Shown here piece by piece: positions 1 to 11,235 of a DNA stretch of 64,000 bases; position 1 is the first letter of the stretch, and the number at the start of each line of letters is the position of its first letter. The notes below the pieces were generated by a model. It was not told the DNA's origin. It did not search any database and saw only the letters and a program-made list of their open reading frames with translations. Made by a program: the position numbers and the translations under genes. Source of the stretch: Nemertoderma westbladi (Eukaryota; Xenacoelomorpha; Nemertodermatida; Nemertodermatidae); NCBI GenBank assembly GCA_032718475.1, contig JAUCBJ010006543.1, forward strand, positions 1 to 64,000. Direction: 5' to 3'.

Positions 1-12
1 TGCGCAGGGGCC

Positions 13-44
<32 letters not shown>

Positions 45-69
45 ATATATGTATCGCCGAAGCGGATAC
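1..69 (-). ncRNA. U6: U6 spliceosomal snRNA, 5' part (cut by window edge)
   Basis: U6 is the catalytic-core snRNA of the spliceosome. Read on the minus strand from position 69, the sequence has the 5' stem-loop with the CGCTTCGGC core, then AAAATTGGAACGATACAGAG, then AGATTAGCATGGCCCCTGCG. The ACAGAG box that pairs with the 5' splice site and the AGC of the catalytic triad are both present. The 5' stem differs from human (GTATC/GATAC instead of GTGCT/AGCAC), but the changes keep every pair. That argues for a functional gene or a recent copy. The 3' third, with the terminal stem and oligo-U, lies outside the window. A U6 pseudogene remains possible because upstream promoter elements are weak by eye. 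Confidence 0.92.
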
Positions 70-91
70 AAATTATACGTTGTAGAACTGA

Positions 92-99
92 GATATTAC
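92..99 (-). promoter_or_regulatory. Possible TATA-like element of the U6 gene
   Basis: U6 genes are pol III type 3 genes with a TATA box about 23-30 nt upstream. At that distance the minus strand reads GTAATATC, an AT-rich but imperfect TATA box. No proximal sequence element can be named because its consensus is lineage-specific. Confidence 0.22.
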
Positions 100-2063
100 A
101 AAAAATTTAATTTAAGTTAATTTAATACCGATTTTTTGGGGGAAAAACGACGAAAATCGTTGTAAATTGATTTAATATGCTTTAGCAAGTTGGTGAATGA
201 CGGAGAATTGTATATAATAAAATTTCACAATATTTCCAATAAAAAATAGCTATACCAAATATTTAAAAAATAGCTATTAAAATTTTTTAATATAGTTTTT
301 CTGAGGAATTTCATTAATAACTGACGATATCTGACAATCTCTTGTCGATTTTGGCATCAAATTCAAAGTCCAATCCCATTTCGGCGCTAATTTCCCGTAC
401 AGAGTGGAATGGAGTCGAGAGAAACGATTATCAGCCAATGAGAGGCCTCCTGTTGCTAGCAACCCGTAGTTGGCTCAGTAACCCGCATCCCTTTATTATT
501 ATACCTACCCACATCAGCCAGTATTCGGCTCTCTCCATTGTGCCGCTGGGTTCCCCCCTCCCCCAACATAATTTAATTGGCGCTCATGTTATCTGCTGAA
601 TCCTCCACAATACATCCCTCCATCTGCTACTCTCCATATGGTTGTAATATAAGAGCTAAGAGGTACTTCCTGACTCACTTACAGTAAGGTATTCCTAAAT
701 GGAGTGATGTCCCAGGATCAATTCCACATCAATTCTAATACTGGGATATCCTTTGGACTGGAAAACATCTACAGTCTAGTAGTAATTAGTGTTCAACTCT
801 ACAGTATCTTTAGCAACAGGAATGAGGTGAGAGCAATTATCAGCTACGAAGTTGCTAGGGAATAAATATCAGACACCGTCTAGACACATATTGACACTAG
901 CCCTTCTTGCTCTTCTTGCCCGGGTTTCCATATCAATGACGTCAATGTACATAGACATAGGTTAATACAACGTTCCACCGGCTTCCTGAAACAAATAAAT
1001 CAATTGTATAGATATATTCATTATTTTTCTTATTTTTTAAGTCGATAGTATTTCATATTAATACTGATAGCCCTTTAACTGATACAACAAAAAATTGTAA
1101 TGAATGCCAATTATTCAGTATAATATACTAATGGGTTATTGAGTTTTAAATTAATCATTATCGTTCATTTATGCAACAGGTATAATATGACAATTAATTA
1201 AAAACATTCACCCAGACAGACAACATTTTAAAAATAATAACTCCATGTAATGTTGTCTACACCATTAGGATTATTCAAAAGTAAATTTTATAGATTAACG
1301 GTAGATGGCATACACAAAAAACAGTAGTCCTTTTGATTGGGTGATATTTCGGTGACTGTATGGCTATGGTGTTCCTAGTAACATATAAAAAACAAACTCA
1401 CTGATAGGCTTAACTGTTCTGTGTTTCAAAGCTGAAACTAAATCAGCTGGTCTGTTTACACCAGAACGGTACCGGTACCGCTGTATACCTACCGATGCTA
1501 TTACAATAAACAAACTAGACGGTCTATACAATTATTATAATAGGCATTCATAATGCCACGATCTTCAGGTTATTCATCTACCGGTATAGTAAACCGGAAC
1601 CGTACCGGTACCCGTACTCTGCTTCAATCGCAGTTGTCGCGGTTTAATTGGTGGTGGCCGGTGGCATAGCAGTTTAACTATCATTTTTTTTAATTATCAT
1701 TAATTTCGGCAGAAATTGAATCCATGCCATCATGAAGAAAGCGATTGACCTTTGTACTGTATACTGTAGGTACGATACGCTATACAATCGAGTATCAACT
1801 GACGATGACAGTCACTGAGGAGATATAATTCATTTCCTCTCGCCGCGTCGATAAACCGCGATGAGTCCGTTAGTCCACGGGGGACCCATTATCTTTTAAT
1901 TATAACTTGAGACAGACAGACTTGAGACGACTGGAATCCCATACCGGTACCTTTATTGATTTCCATAGAAATCGTAGAAGGGTTTAGAATCATTTATTTT
2001 ATTGGTCCAATCATACAGTAACTGATAATACAACCAATACAGTTTATGGTAAACACTAGTTTA
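100..2063. other. AT-rich stretch without recognisable gene
   Basis: No coding region, RNA gene or known element was recognised here. Visible items are a single TGACGTCA near 937 and clusters of GGTACCGGTACC-like palindromes near 1466-1482, 1578-1612 and 1941-1950. The same palindromes recur near 10360-10384 and 20898-21102, so they may mark a dispersed short repeat. Confidence 0.5.
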
Positions 2064-2473
2064 TTAGTGAAGTTGGTACTAGTTGTGGAAAGCTGAGCTT
2101 GCCAGGATTCCAAATGTGTAAAAATATTTGAATTTGGTTGGGAAATAGCTGAGATATGGGCATTCGAATTTTGCATGTATTAGCTTCCGCTGCAGGGCAT
2201 TTATTCTATTTAATAAATACACAATGTTCTAGAACATTTTGATTATGTATGAATATCAATGCATTGCAATGTTGCCAAGCTACTTATGAGATAAACAAAA
2301 TGTTCTAGAACTTTGTGTATTTATTAAATGGAACATATGGTCTGCAGCGGAAAGCAAATACATGCAAAATTCGAATGCCCATATCTCAGCTATTTCGAAA
2401 CCAAATTCGAATATTTTTACATATTTGGAATCCTGGGAAGCTCAGCTTTCCACTAGTATCAACAAATCACTAA
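2064..2473. repeat. Foldback repeat, ~190-bp arms
   Basis: The left arm starts TTAGTGA and the right arm ends TCACTAA. In between, both arms carry TGGAAAGCTGAGCTT, a GGATTCCAAAT-like stretch, ATAGCTGAGATATGGGCATT, CATGTATT, CTGCAG and TTAATAAATACACAA, each in inverted order. The centre is near 2268. The arms are diverged but clearly homologous. A TTCTAGAA palindrome lies close to the inner end of each arm. Further copies of the arm lie at 2885-3110, 3380-3565 and 11070-11160, so this is a dispersed foldback or MITE family with no coding capacity. Confidence 0.8.
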
Positions 2474-2544
2474 ATGTTTGAAGACTAACTGGAGTGTAAG
2501 TAGGTGACGGTAGGGTCCCGGGACCCTGGGACCCTACCCTCGCT

Positions 2545-3355
2545 ACGCTAGTGATGTAACTGGTGTAATATCGACGGATAGACTTTTTACACGCTTGTAG
2601 CTAAAGAATGAAAGCAAAAATAAGAATTCTGGCTCACCCAGTCAGTGGTCGGGAGGTGAAACTATCTCTGTTTCAAATTTCATGCAATCTCATAACGATT
2701 TGTAGAATTTTATTTGTTTGGGGGGGGGGGGGGGGGGGGGGGTGCAGGTACCTGAATAACGACACTATATTCCAGGACATTATTCCATTATCTCCCTCCT
2801 CTTTAGTGGGTGAGCCAGAATTTAGATTTTTGCTTCCAATATTGCACCAGTCGAACTGCAGTCATTCTTCAACAATAGGCCTATAGTTATTTGTTGATAC
2901 ATCTAATGGAAAGCTGGCTGTGCAAGGATTTCAAATATGTAAAGTTATTTATATTATATATATTTAAACTATTTAAATTTGGTTGGTAAATAGCTGAGAT
3001 ATGGGCATTCGAAAGTTGCATGTATTAGCTTGCGCTGCAGGCATATTAATTATATTTAATAAATACACAATATTCTGGAATATTTTGTTTATCTCATAAG
3101 AAGCTTTGCAGAAATGCAATGCCTATAGCCTACACTATGACCCAGAGCCAGAATATAGTGTCGTAATTCAGTGACACGCCCCCCTTCCCCATCCCTAATT
3201 TTTCTACAAATCTTAATGAAATTGAAACATTTATACAGTAGTTTCACCTCCCGACCACTGACTGGGTGAGCCAGAATTTTTATTCTGCTTTCAATCTTTA
3301 GCTACAAGTGTTTAAAAATGTGTCTCCGTCGATATTGCACCAGTTACACCGCACA
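2545..3355. repeat. Second, larger inverted repeat enclosing a poly-G tract
   Basis: The left arm, about 2545-2750, carries the GTAACTGGTG, TCGACGGA, GCTTGTAGCTAAAGA, TCTGGCTCACCCAGTCAGTG and GGGAGGTGAAACTA blocks. All recur in inverted order in the right arm, about 3170-3355. The left arm ends in an uninterrupted run of 23 G at 2720-2742, matched by a short C-rich stretch near 3178. Between the arms lies another direct copy of the 2064 arm. The region is therefore a nest of related foldback units. Confidence 0.75.
2885..3110 (+). repeat. Copy of the 2064 foldback arm (direct)
   Basis: Shares GGAAAGCTGG, ATAGCTGAGATATGGGCATT, GCATGTATTAGCTT, GCTGCAG and TAATAAATACACAAT with the left arm at 2064-2256, with indels and an inserted TATATATTT stretch. 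Confidence 0.75.
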
Positions 3356-3379
3356 TTCATTCTTCAACCTTATAGTGAT

Positions 3380-3565
3380 TTGTTGATACTAGTGGAAAGC
3401 CGGCCCTGCAAGGATTCCACAGTTATGTTAAAACATTTCAATTTGATTGGGGAATATAGCTGAGTTATGCGCATTCGAAAGTTGCTTGCTTCCGTGTATT
3501 TTTTTCAGTTGCAGGCCATTTATTCCATTTAATTAATACATCATATTCTGGAACATTTTGTTTGT
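3380..3565 (+). repeat. Diverged copy of the 2064 foldback arm (direct)
   Basis: Keeps the arm block order: TTGTTGATACTAGTGGAAAG, GCAAGGATTCCA, ATAGCTGAGTTATG, GCATTCGAAAGTTGC, CATTTATTCCATTTAAT and GGAACATTTTGTTTG. It is more diverged than the other copies. Confidence 0.7.
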
Positions 3566-3594
3566 CCAAATACGTAGCTGGGTAACTATCTTTA

Positions 3595-3763
3595 TTGAAC
3601 TGTTATTTGTTATTTTGTACGGATATTTTGTACTCGTAACTATTATTTCGTCCAAGGACTGTTATAACGTCCGAGGCGAAGCCGAGGACTTATAACACGT
3701 CCGAGGACGAAATAATAGTTACGAGTACAAAATATCCGTACAAAATAACAAATAACAGTTCAA
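3595..3763. repeat. 169-bp palindrome with 59-bp perfect arms
   Basis: Positions 3595-3653 and 3705-3763 are exact reverse complements over 59 bp (outer ends TTGAAC...GTTCAA). The 51-bp centre is itself partly palindromic around GAGGCGAAGCCGAGG. A perfect pair of arms this long implies recent origin or copy correction. No target duplication was identified. It could be a short foldback MITE or a palindrome made by replication. Confidence 0.9.
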
Positions 3764-5702
3764 TAAATGTGTTGTCTCCCTGAGAAGGTTAACAATTCTA
3801 AAAGGGTTTTGTTTGGGGGAGAGTAAAGAAAATAGGGCATGGAATTTTTGGGGGATAATATAAATAACGGTATTTATTACGGACTCTATTTAAAAAACTC
3901 AATATTTTAGCGGGAAATAATTACAAGTAATAATACAGTAAGTAATTTAAGCGTTTTTATTTAATTTCTCTATGTAAATAGACTGACCATTGATGGTGTT
4001 ACAGTAGAAAATTCCCTCCCTCAATATTTCGACTGCGGGCAGGTGACAGACTAATCAGTTTAATTGAATTATTACTCATTGTTGCTCTTTCTTCATTGGC
4101 GGAAGACATATTTCACGGCTCGGGTCTCAGCGAAGTCAGGCTAAGCTGATCCTCTCATGGGGGTTTTTGTTTAATATGGTGGTACAGGAGAACATTGTAG
4201 ATACATTGTGACACAGCTGTAGTTAATTTGGCAGAATTGTTGGTCAGCACTTCTAAGAGATGGATCTACCGTTTTGTGAAACTCACTCCAAGGCACTCAG
4301 GACTTAGGCGACGCCCATTCCCACCATTTTCATTCTCATACCTCTGCCATCGGACTATTTAACATACAAACCATTCTAGAACATATTATGTATTTTGTTA
4401 CATTATTATGACAACTTATCAGCGTTCTAGTGATATCTCCACAACGAGCGAGGTACCATTTACAGCATTGCGGCCTATAGGACGGAACCCTGTAAAGTAT
4501 TCATAATTTAATAGCAATAAATAAACTCCTAAACGTCTTGACTGTTCTCAGTCTATCGATGAGAGCCATATTGTACTGTAAGTGTAACATTATTTACGTT
4601 ACATTTGTTACAATAACTGCAAGCAATTTCTTAAAAAGGATATCAATTTCACTTATATCACTAGAGAGTGAACATTTCAATATTAAATATAATAATTTTA
4701 AGCGTTGAAAACGCAGACAAGTTTACATAATGTAACAAAATTACGCACCCAATACATCATTCAGCCATTGTGTGAAAAGGGCACTGTTCTGTTAACAGCG
4801 TTTATATTTATGTAAACCTCACTCGCTCCACTCGCTCGTTACATAAATACACTCGGGTCATAACTCTCAGAAGTGCTAGTTTTCACACAATCATGTAAAT
4901 AGTTTTGTATTTCAAGAATATTAGTTAAATAAATGGTTTGGCGCGTCTTCACCCGCGTCCAATCTTCGTCTGATCGGGGGAAATGATCAGATTACAGAAA
5001 CGGCAGGTTACATATGACTTTTTCTAACCAAAACAATAAACAATGTTGCTAATAATCATTTTGAGAGCGAAGTTTTCTCCGGCCGAAGTTTGCTGCGTAC
5101 CAAATAAATGGCCACACAAAACATCAGAGGAAATGCAATAATGCCAATATGCCAGTCAAGTCAGCCTGCACTTTACATACATTACTCTTGTATTCTTGTA
5201 TGCCGCCTTTCCAGCGGCAACAACAAAGCAGCAAAAAGATACCAATAGTTCTTGATGTACAAAGGGTGCAATATTGAGGAGACACTTTTTGCAAACGCTT
5301 GCAAAGTAAGTAGTGAGAAAGTTAATTTCTCCCACCTACCGAAAAATTCGAGTTCATACTGCCTATCTATATTTCAAAGTTTTCCTGATATCTGTATTTA
5401 TTACCCAACCAGCAGTTATTTTCCCGCGTAACTATTCCACACCGACATGGTTAATTAACAAATCTAAGAGGGATTTGTTGGTGGGGCAGGTCATAAAAAA
5501 GGGGCTTGGTTTTTTGGGGGAAGAATAATTATCTATATTTTTAAAATAACTATCTGTTTAACGGCAATGAATATATTTCTGTATATTATTTGAAGTAGGC
5601 CCTATAATATTCGAAGCGCAATATAAATAATTTTAGCAATTTGTTGAACAATTTACTTCAGAGTTTCTGATACGTTGTTGGTTGTTACGATGTGTCTACT
5701 GT
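3764..5702. other. Non-coding stretch without recognisable gene
   Basis: No convincing reading frame or RNA was found. A short imperfect palindrome built on CTCACTCGCTCCACTCGCTC lies at about 4810-4850. The GAGACACTTTTT...CGCTTG block near 5278-5302 also occurs near 11211-11232, next to another foldback arm copy. Confidence 0.5.
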
Positions 5703-6338
5703 CTATTTTGTAAAAGTTATGTTTATGTCACCGGCAATCACGTTATTGGTAAATAGTGATTTGAAGTCGAGTGCATTGAACCGATTCGCTTCCACCTGCA
5801 CTGAATTCAAGGACTTGGTTGCAGCTGCATCAACCTCGTGATGTGCGACTTTCTCCGCTCGTACGTTATCCCCACCTGACATCACCGAGGAAAGAATGTT
5901 GCTAATTTTCTGGTTTGAAGCATCCGAAGGACGGATATAACTAGACGTCGTGGACAGGCTTTTATGGCCAAGTTTCATCTGTGCGTAGTTTACAGGCACG
6001 TCATTGTCTACGAGTGACTGTGCTGTTGTCTTGCGGCAGCTGTTAGGCGTTATTTTACGTCCATCACTCTTTAAATCGGCGGTCTCGACAATGGATTTAA
6101 ATATTATTGCAAAGTGGTTCTTCCCTGTTGGCTGGTCGCAGAACCAAAGGGATTTGCCTGACTTTGGATTGCCTGGTTTAGGACGGACCCAATAAGGTGC
6201 TTCGGACACTACCTTTCCATTAGGAAATCGTTTAGCAATATAGAGTTCATGCAAGGACACTGGACACACAGACCTTTCCTCCGGGTATTCCCACGCTTTA
6301 TTTTTATATTGTCGAGGTTGGGTTAGGCCATCGGCCAT
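5703..6338 (-). pseudogene. Crypton-type tyrosine recombinase, C-terminal half
   Basis: This 211-codon frame matches the C-terminal half of animal Crypton-like recombinases (the KIAA1958/DUF3504 type). These enzymes cut and rejoin DNA through a tyrosine nucleophile. In order it shows CPVSLHELYIAKR (about residue 25), PYWVRPKPG (48), LWFCDQPTGKNHFAIIFKSI (64), NSCRKT (99-104), LGHKS (123-127), SYIRPS (133-138) and SNQKISNILS (141-150), then a hydrophobic GDINITF tail typical of the family. The candidate catalytic residues are R102, H125 and Y134. The histidine expected three residues before R102 is Asn99. The N-terminal DNA-binding domain and the first catalytic arginine are absent, so this is a truncated relic. 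A domesticated fragment is less likely, given the missing residues. Confidence 0.8.
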
Positions 6339-6603
6339 TATTATCTCCTTCGGCCATTGATATCTGACTCAGCATTTCGTCAGTTGCAATATCGAAATTG
6401 TCGCTAATATCCTCTTCCATCATTGATAACTGACTCAGCATTTCGTCTGTAGCACCATCGAAACTATCGGTATTGTCCTCCTCAACCATTGTAGCCTGCG
6501 TTAAAAATTATCCATTGTCATAGTCCAGACAGATGGCGTCATTGTACTCAACCGCCTCTGTGTCCATCTCATTGAACAATCTGTCTATGAAATTTGTATC
6601 CAT
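6304..6603 (-). pseudogene. Acidic N-terminal fragment upstream of the Crypton relic
   Basis: A frame opening at 6603 (MDTNFIDRLFNEMD) is interrupted by one TAA near 6510. It then reads through two copies of an acidic unit ending DEMLSQ(L/I)S. It overlaps the recombinase frame but is one base out of phase. The short direct repeat ATGGCCGA lies at the seam. I read this as the start of the original Crypton ORF, joined to its C-terminal half by an internal deletion and frameshift. A short intron is a weaker alternative: there is an AG after a pyrimidine-rich stretch but no matching GT donor nearby. Confidence 0.45.
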
Positions 6604-6639
6604 TTTGTAAACCTTATCTAAGAATTTACAATTTTTAAA

Positions 6640-9600
6640 AAATATTCTAGAACGAATACAATTTTGTTCTAGAACATAATTAAAATATATATATATATTA
6701 CAAAATGTTCTAGAACATAATTAAAAAATATATATATTTCGAAATGTTCTAGAGAACTTTACACAAACATTAAAAGTAATAGCTAGTAAACTAGATACAT
6801 TTTGGAATGAAGTGAAAATGCTGACACGGGCACCGAACTCTAGCCTAAAAACTAGCTAGTATAAAAATTTGGTGGGGGTGTGCCCAAAACACAGTAGGGC
6901 ATTACTACTATGCAATGCGTACACACTTTTTGACCAATTATTTGACCATGTTAATTGCTATTATCGTGAGGTTTTTTATTTTAGTACAATTGTCAGTTTA
7001 CATTTCTGAATAGCAAAAAGTATTTTGACATCCGCCATTATTTTGTTTAAAAACTAGTAGCTACAGCAGAAAGCTCATTAGTAGTTAGCTCATAATTTCA
7101 TCCAGAGAAATATATAGTTGAGAATTAAATATTATTTTTGTTATTTTTTTTACTAGCTAATAAAGAGTCCTAGTTAACACAAAATCAAAAGTACTAGCTA
7201 CCATCTTACTGTCAGAAAGTCAAACATTTGTTCTAGAATAAGAAACCTCACAATAAAAGCCATTTTTACAAGAAACAAGACTGTTAAATTTTTAAATTAT
7301 AATTCTTTTCACTAGCTAATAAAAAGTACTAGCTAACACAAAATCAAAATTACTAGCTACTATCTTTCTGGCAAAATGTCAAATATTAGTTCTAGAATAA
7401 AAATGAAGACTGAATACACATACAGTACACAGTACAATCGCAATGTTAACTGTATTGTGAATACAATACAGTAAATTGTATTGTATTATTATGGAATGTA
7501 CTGTACTTGCTTATCCATAGCAACTGTTTTGAACATGCGAAAAGCGGGTTCCGGGAAAATAACCGAGTTGAAAACCCGCTTCTTACTATTAAAAAGCGGG
7601 CAAATAACTTCTGGGTGGGTAATAACATTAAAGATTTGTAAAAAATATAGCGGAGAGGGAGAGAGTTGCCCAGTTAAGGGGCCGCATTCGTAATTACGAC
7701 TTGTCGCTCAATTAGGATAAAAAATTTAGTGCAATATTTTTTCACAACTGTGGCTAAGTGATAACCTTGAATACATACTGTACCAGAATAACTTCAAAAT
7801 TATTTATGATGGCCTAGTCTCTGTATAGTATAGTAGCCTCCATTGCGCTAAATGAAATGGGAAACTTAAAATTTTCTAGAATAATTGTAGGCCAATAGAA
7901 TAATGTTTATGTGGAATCCTTACCTTAGTGTAATTATGTAAAAATGCTGTAGCTAATATTCTAGAAAATTAATACAACTTGACGATTTCAAAAATGCTAC
8001 AAATTTCCGTACAATATAACACAATTTGCGTACTATATAACACAATTTGCGTAAAAAATAAATAACACTTTTAGTACGGAAATTTTGATATATAGGAATT
8101 ATTACGGGATTTAGGGGAGACAACAAAGCGTTGCATCATTAATCATACTATAATATGTTACAAGCCCGTTTCCGCGCTGTATTTTTTTTAGCTTTATTTC
8201 AAGCTTTTTTGAGTTAAAATAATATTATAAATTGATTGCTTCAAGATGAATCTGAGAACTTTCGAATGCTAAAACCTAAAGTAATAGACTAAAGCTTCAA
8301 AAAATGCTTGAAAAAAGCTAAAAAAAAAACTTGAAAAAAAGCTTAAAAAAGGCTAGGAAACCAGCTCAAAACAAAGCTGGGTCGAATTTTGAAAATATTA
8401 CGATTATACGTATAAATTAGTGTTGTTATGACATGAATATTCTAGAAATGAAATATAATCTCGAATTTTAACACAAACTGGTACTGGTACAGTAAGCGCA
8501 CAACCCCCACAATTTTTTTTTTTAAAATTTTTAACCTTCTTATTTAATTTATAAATAGTTAACTTTTAAATCTAAACAAAATACTAATAAGTTAATGAAT
8601 AATATATGTAACTAATAATTATCACCCGCTTTGACACCCGACAATTAAGTAATACTGGGATTGTTCATTTAGCTAATGGTAATGGTATATGAGTCTGAGC
8701 ATTTGATTGGAGAGTGCTTTATGACCCGGACCCCCACAAAATTGTTTATACTAATTAGTTTCAGATATATTTTTTTTAATTGTTCTAGAACAGCTATTTG
8801 TTCATAAAAAGTAATGTTCTAGAACAACAATTTTTATTCTGGAACATCTTGTGTATTAAAATTTTATGAATTCGTTATATCAACAGTATTTAGCATTATA
8901 AAGATTCTTTGGAAAAATCATTCTGTTTTACAAAAACTACTGTAGCTAGTCCTTATACAGTCCTTATACACTTTTTTGTTTAATTAGGGGGGTGTAAGAC
9001 TCAAGTAATATAAACCATACTCTTATTATTTATTATAAATTTTACAAGCTATCATCATAATTTAATTTAAAAATATACTTTATTTATTTCATACACGTTT
9101 TAGAACATTAATTTTTGTCAAAATAAAATAGATAACATGTTCTGGTACATTTCAAAAAAAGAAATTATCAGAAACTAGCCAGTAGATTAAATTTGGTGGG
9201 GGGTGTAAGCACTACTATGTTATGGGTACCCACTTTTTGACCATTTATTTGACAATGTTAATGGCTATTATCTTGAGGTTTTTTGTTTTAGAACATTAAT
9301 GTCATCTTCTGTTAGACGTTAGCTATTGTTTTTTTTATGGTAGCTAGTGATTTCTTTTAGGTAGCTACCGGTACTGTTTTAAAAATTACAAAACCAAATT
9401 TTTGTTACCTAATTTTTGATCAACTTTTTTACCATGTTATTGGATATTATCTTGATGTTTAAGATCTAGAACATAAATTTCACCTTCTGAGAGAGGTTAC
9501 CTATTATTTTTTATTAAGGTAGCTAGTGTTTTTAAAGGTAGCTAGTGATCTTAAAATTACAAAATAATATTTTGGACCATGTTAATGGATATTATCAAGA

Positions 9601-10440
9601 TGGTTTTTTTGTTCTAGAACATAAATTTTTTCACCTTCTGAGAGAGGTTAGCTATTATTTTATGTTATGGATGCTACCGGTAGTGTTTTTAAAGGTAGCT
9701 AGTGATCTTAAAATTACAAAATAAATTTTGTAGTGCCCCTTTTATTTAGAGAATTTCCATATCATCAATATATTCTCGCAATTAATAAAAAGATAAATAA
9801 ATCCAGTAATAAGTAAAATAGGCATAAATAAGTAAAATATGTAAAAACTCTATTTTGACATCCGCCTATATTTTGTATAAAATATAAAAAACTAGCTAGT
9901 GAATAATTACTAGCTACTTTGACTATCAAATAAAAATTACTGGCTACACCATGACTCATAAATTATTCCATGCAAATATATAATTGAGAATTAAATTACC
10001 GGTATATCTTACATTTACTAGCTAATAAAACTAGCTATCACAAAATCAAAATTACTAGTTACCATCTTACTGTCAGAAGGTCAAATATTTGTTCTAGATA
10101 AAAAAACCTCATAATAAAATACATTTTTACAAGAAAAATGTTGGTCAAATTTTTTTTAATTTTTCAATTATAATATTTTTCACTAGCTAATAAAAAGTAC
10201 TAGCTAACACAAAATCCAAATTACTAGCTACCATCGTACTGGCAGAAAGTTAAATATTTGTTCTAGAACAAAAAACCTCGTGATAAAAGCCATTTTCATA
10301 TGAAAAAATTTGTTTAAAAAGTGGGTACCCATAACATAGTAGTGCCGAAAAGTACGCATACCGTACCAGTACCGGTACCGGTACCCACAAACTTTCGTAG
10401 TCTTACAGTATGTAGGCCTAAACAATTGAATAGGTAGAAA
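6640..10440. repeat. Cluster of diverged CTAGCTA / TTCTAGAA repeats
   Basis: One module recurs in both orientations. It contains ACTAGCTAATAAAAAGTACT, TAGCTAACACAAAATCAAAA, ACTGTCAGAAAGTCAAA, TTTGTTCTAGAA and CCTCACAATAAAAGCCATTT. Forward copies lie near 7140-7270, 7300-7400, 10010-10140 and 10180-10320. Inverted copies lie near 6940-7080, 9230-9370, 9420-9550 and 9570-9710. The module has no coding capacity and looks like a foldback or MITE family that has piled up. TTCTAGAA palindromes are very dense across the zone. Confidence 0.7.
7460..7487. repeat. Perfect 11-bp-stem hairpin
   Basis: AATACAATACA and TGTATTGTATT flank a 6-nt loop. It is AT-rich, and its function is unknown. Confidence 0.7.
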
Positions 10441-10465
10441 ACAATGACGAAAGTTACAAGATTAA

Positions 10466-10625
10466 GTACTACCGGTAGTGTAGCCCGTGTCACAATTATT
10501 TTGTTTTTTTATAGCTGTTTTCGCTAATTGATTTATGTAGAAAAGTTCTTTTTACCAAAAACAGCTATTACAGTAAGAAAGACAGAATAGTAGTACCGGT
10601 AACACGGGCTACACTACAGTAGTAC
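10466..10625. mobile_element. 160-bp MITE-like inverted-repeat element
   Basis: The ends GTACTACCGGTAGTGTAG and its near complement (GTACTACTGTAGTGTAG on the other strand), both followed by CCCGTGT, form terminal inverted repeats of about 24 bp with one mismatch and one gap. Inside, TAGCTGTTTT and AAAACAGCTA form a second inverted pair. The element has no coding capacity. No clear target duplication was seen. Confidence 0.6.
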
Positions 10626-11069
10626 CCAAGATGATGCATGTCTTTATAATTGCGTCTTTGGTCTTTGTTTTGTACTCACCCATTGAATAGGCCTATAACA
10701 CTGTATGATTTCGATGCAAAGATTATGGAAAAGGTTGGACAAGAGACTGCAGGCAAGTTTTCTCGGGATAAAAATACAAATTAAAACTCTAACGGACTAT
10801 TTTAGAGGACAAATTGTTAAGTTGGAAAAGGTTAAGATCACTGGCTCGGGCGGTGGTGAAGAACAACAAAGCGGTTTGTTTTGGTATTAGGCCCCTATAT
10901 ATATTATATATGTTATATATAGCTACTAACCATCTCACTTAGAAACAACAACTAAATGAGACCAATTAGAAATTAGAAAAGGCAAAACAATCTTAGAAAA
11001 ATGCTAAAAAATAGCTTGAAAAAAGCTCAAAAAAGCTCAAAAAAAGCTAGCTAGCTAGTGCAATAATCA

Positions 11070-11235
11070 TGCAACTTTTTCACGCCCATATCTCAGCTAT
11101 TTTTCAACGAAATCCAAACTGTGTTACATATTTAGAATCCATGCAGGGCCAGCATTCCATTAGGTAGAAGAATAACTTCGGCGGGATCGGGATTGGTGAT
11201 ATATCGCCGGAGACACTTTTTAAACGCTTGTGAAA
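11070..11235 (-). repeat. Diverged, inverted copy of the foldback arm
   Basis: Contains CCCATATCTCAGCTATTTTT, ACATATTTAGAATCC, GCATTCCATTAG, a TCGCCGGAGACACTTTTT-like block and CGCTTG in the same order as the right-hand arms of the 2064-3355 complex. Confidence 0.65.

Noticed and set aside
937-944. Isolated TGACGTCA as a CRE promoter site
   Set aside because: It is a single 8-mer with no adjacent gene or promoter features.
2608-2886. 92-codon frame with an eight-glycine run
   Set aside because: The glycines come from the poly-G tract and the frame spans the arms of an inverted repeat.
10705-10890. 61-codon frame as a small gene
   Set aside because: There is no family resemblance, no supporting context, and alternative frames through the same DNA look equally protein-like.
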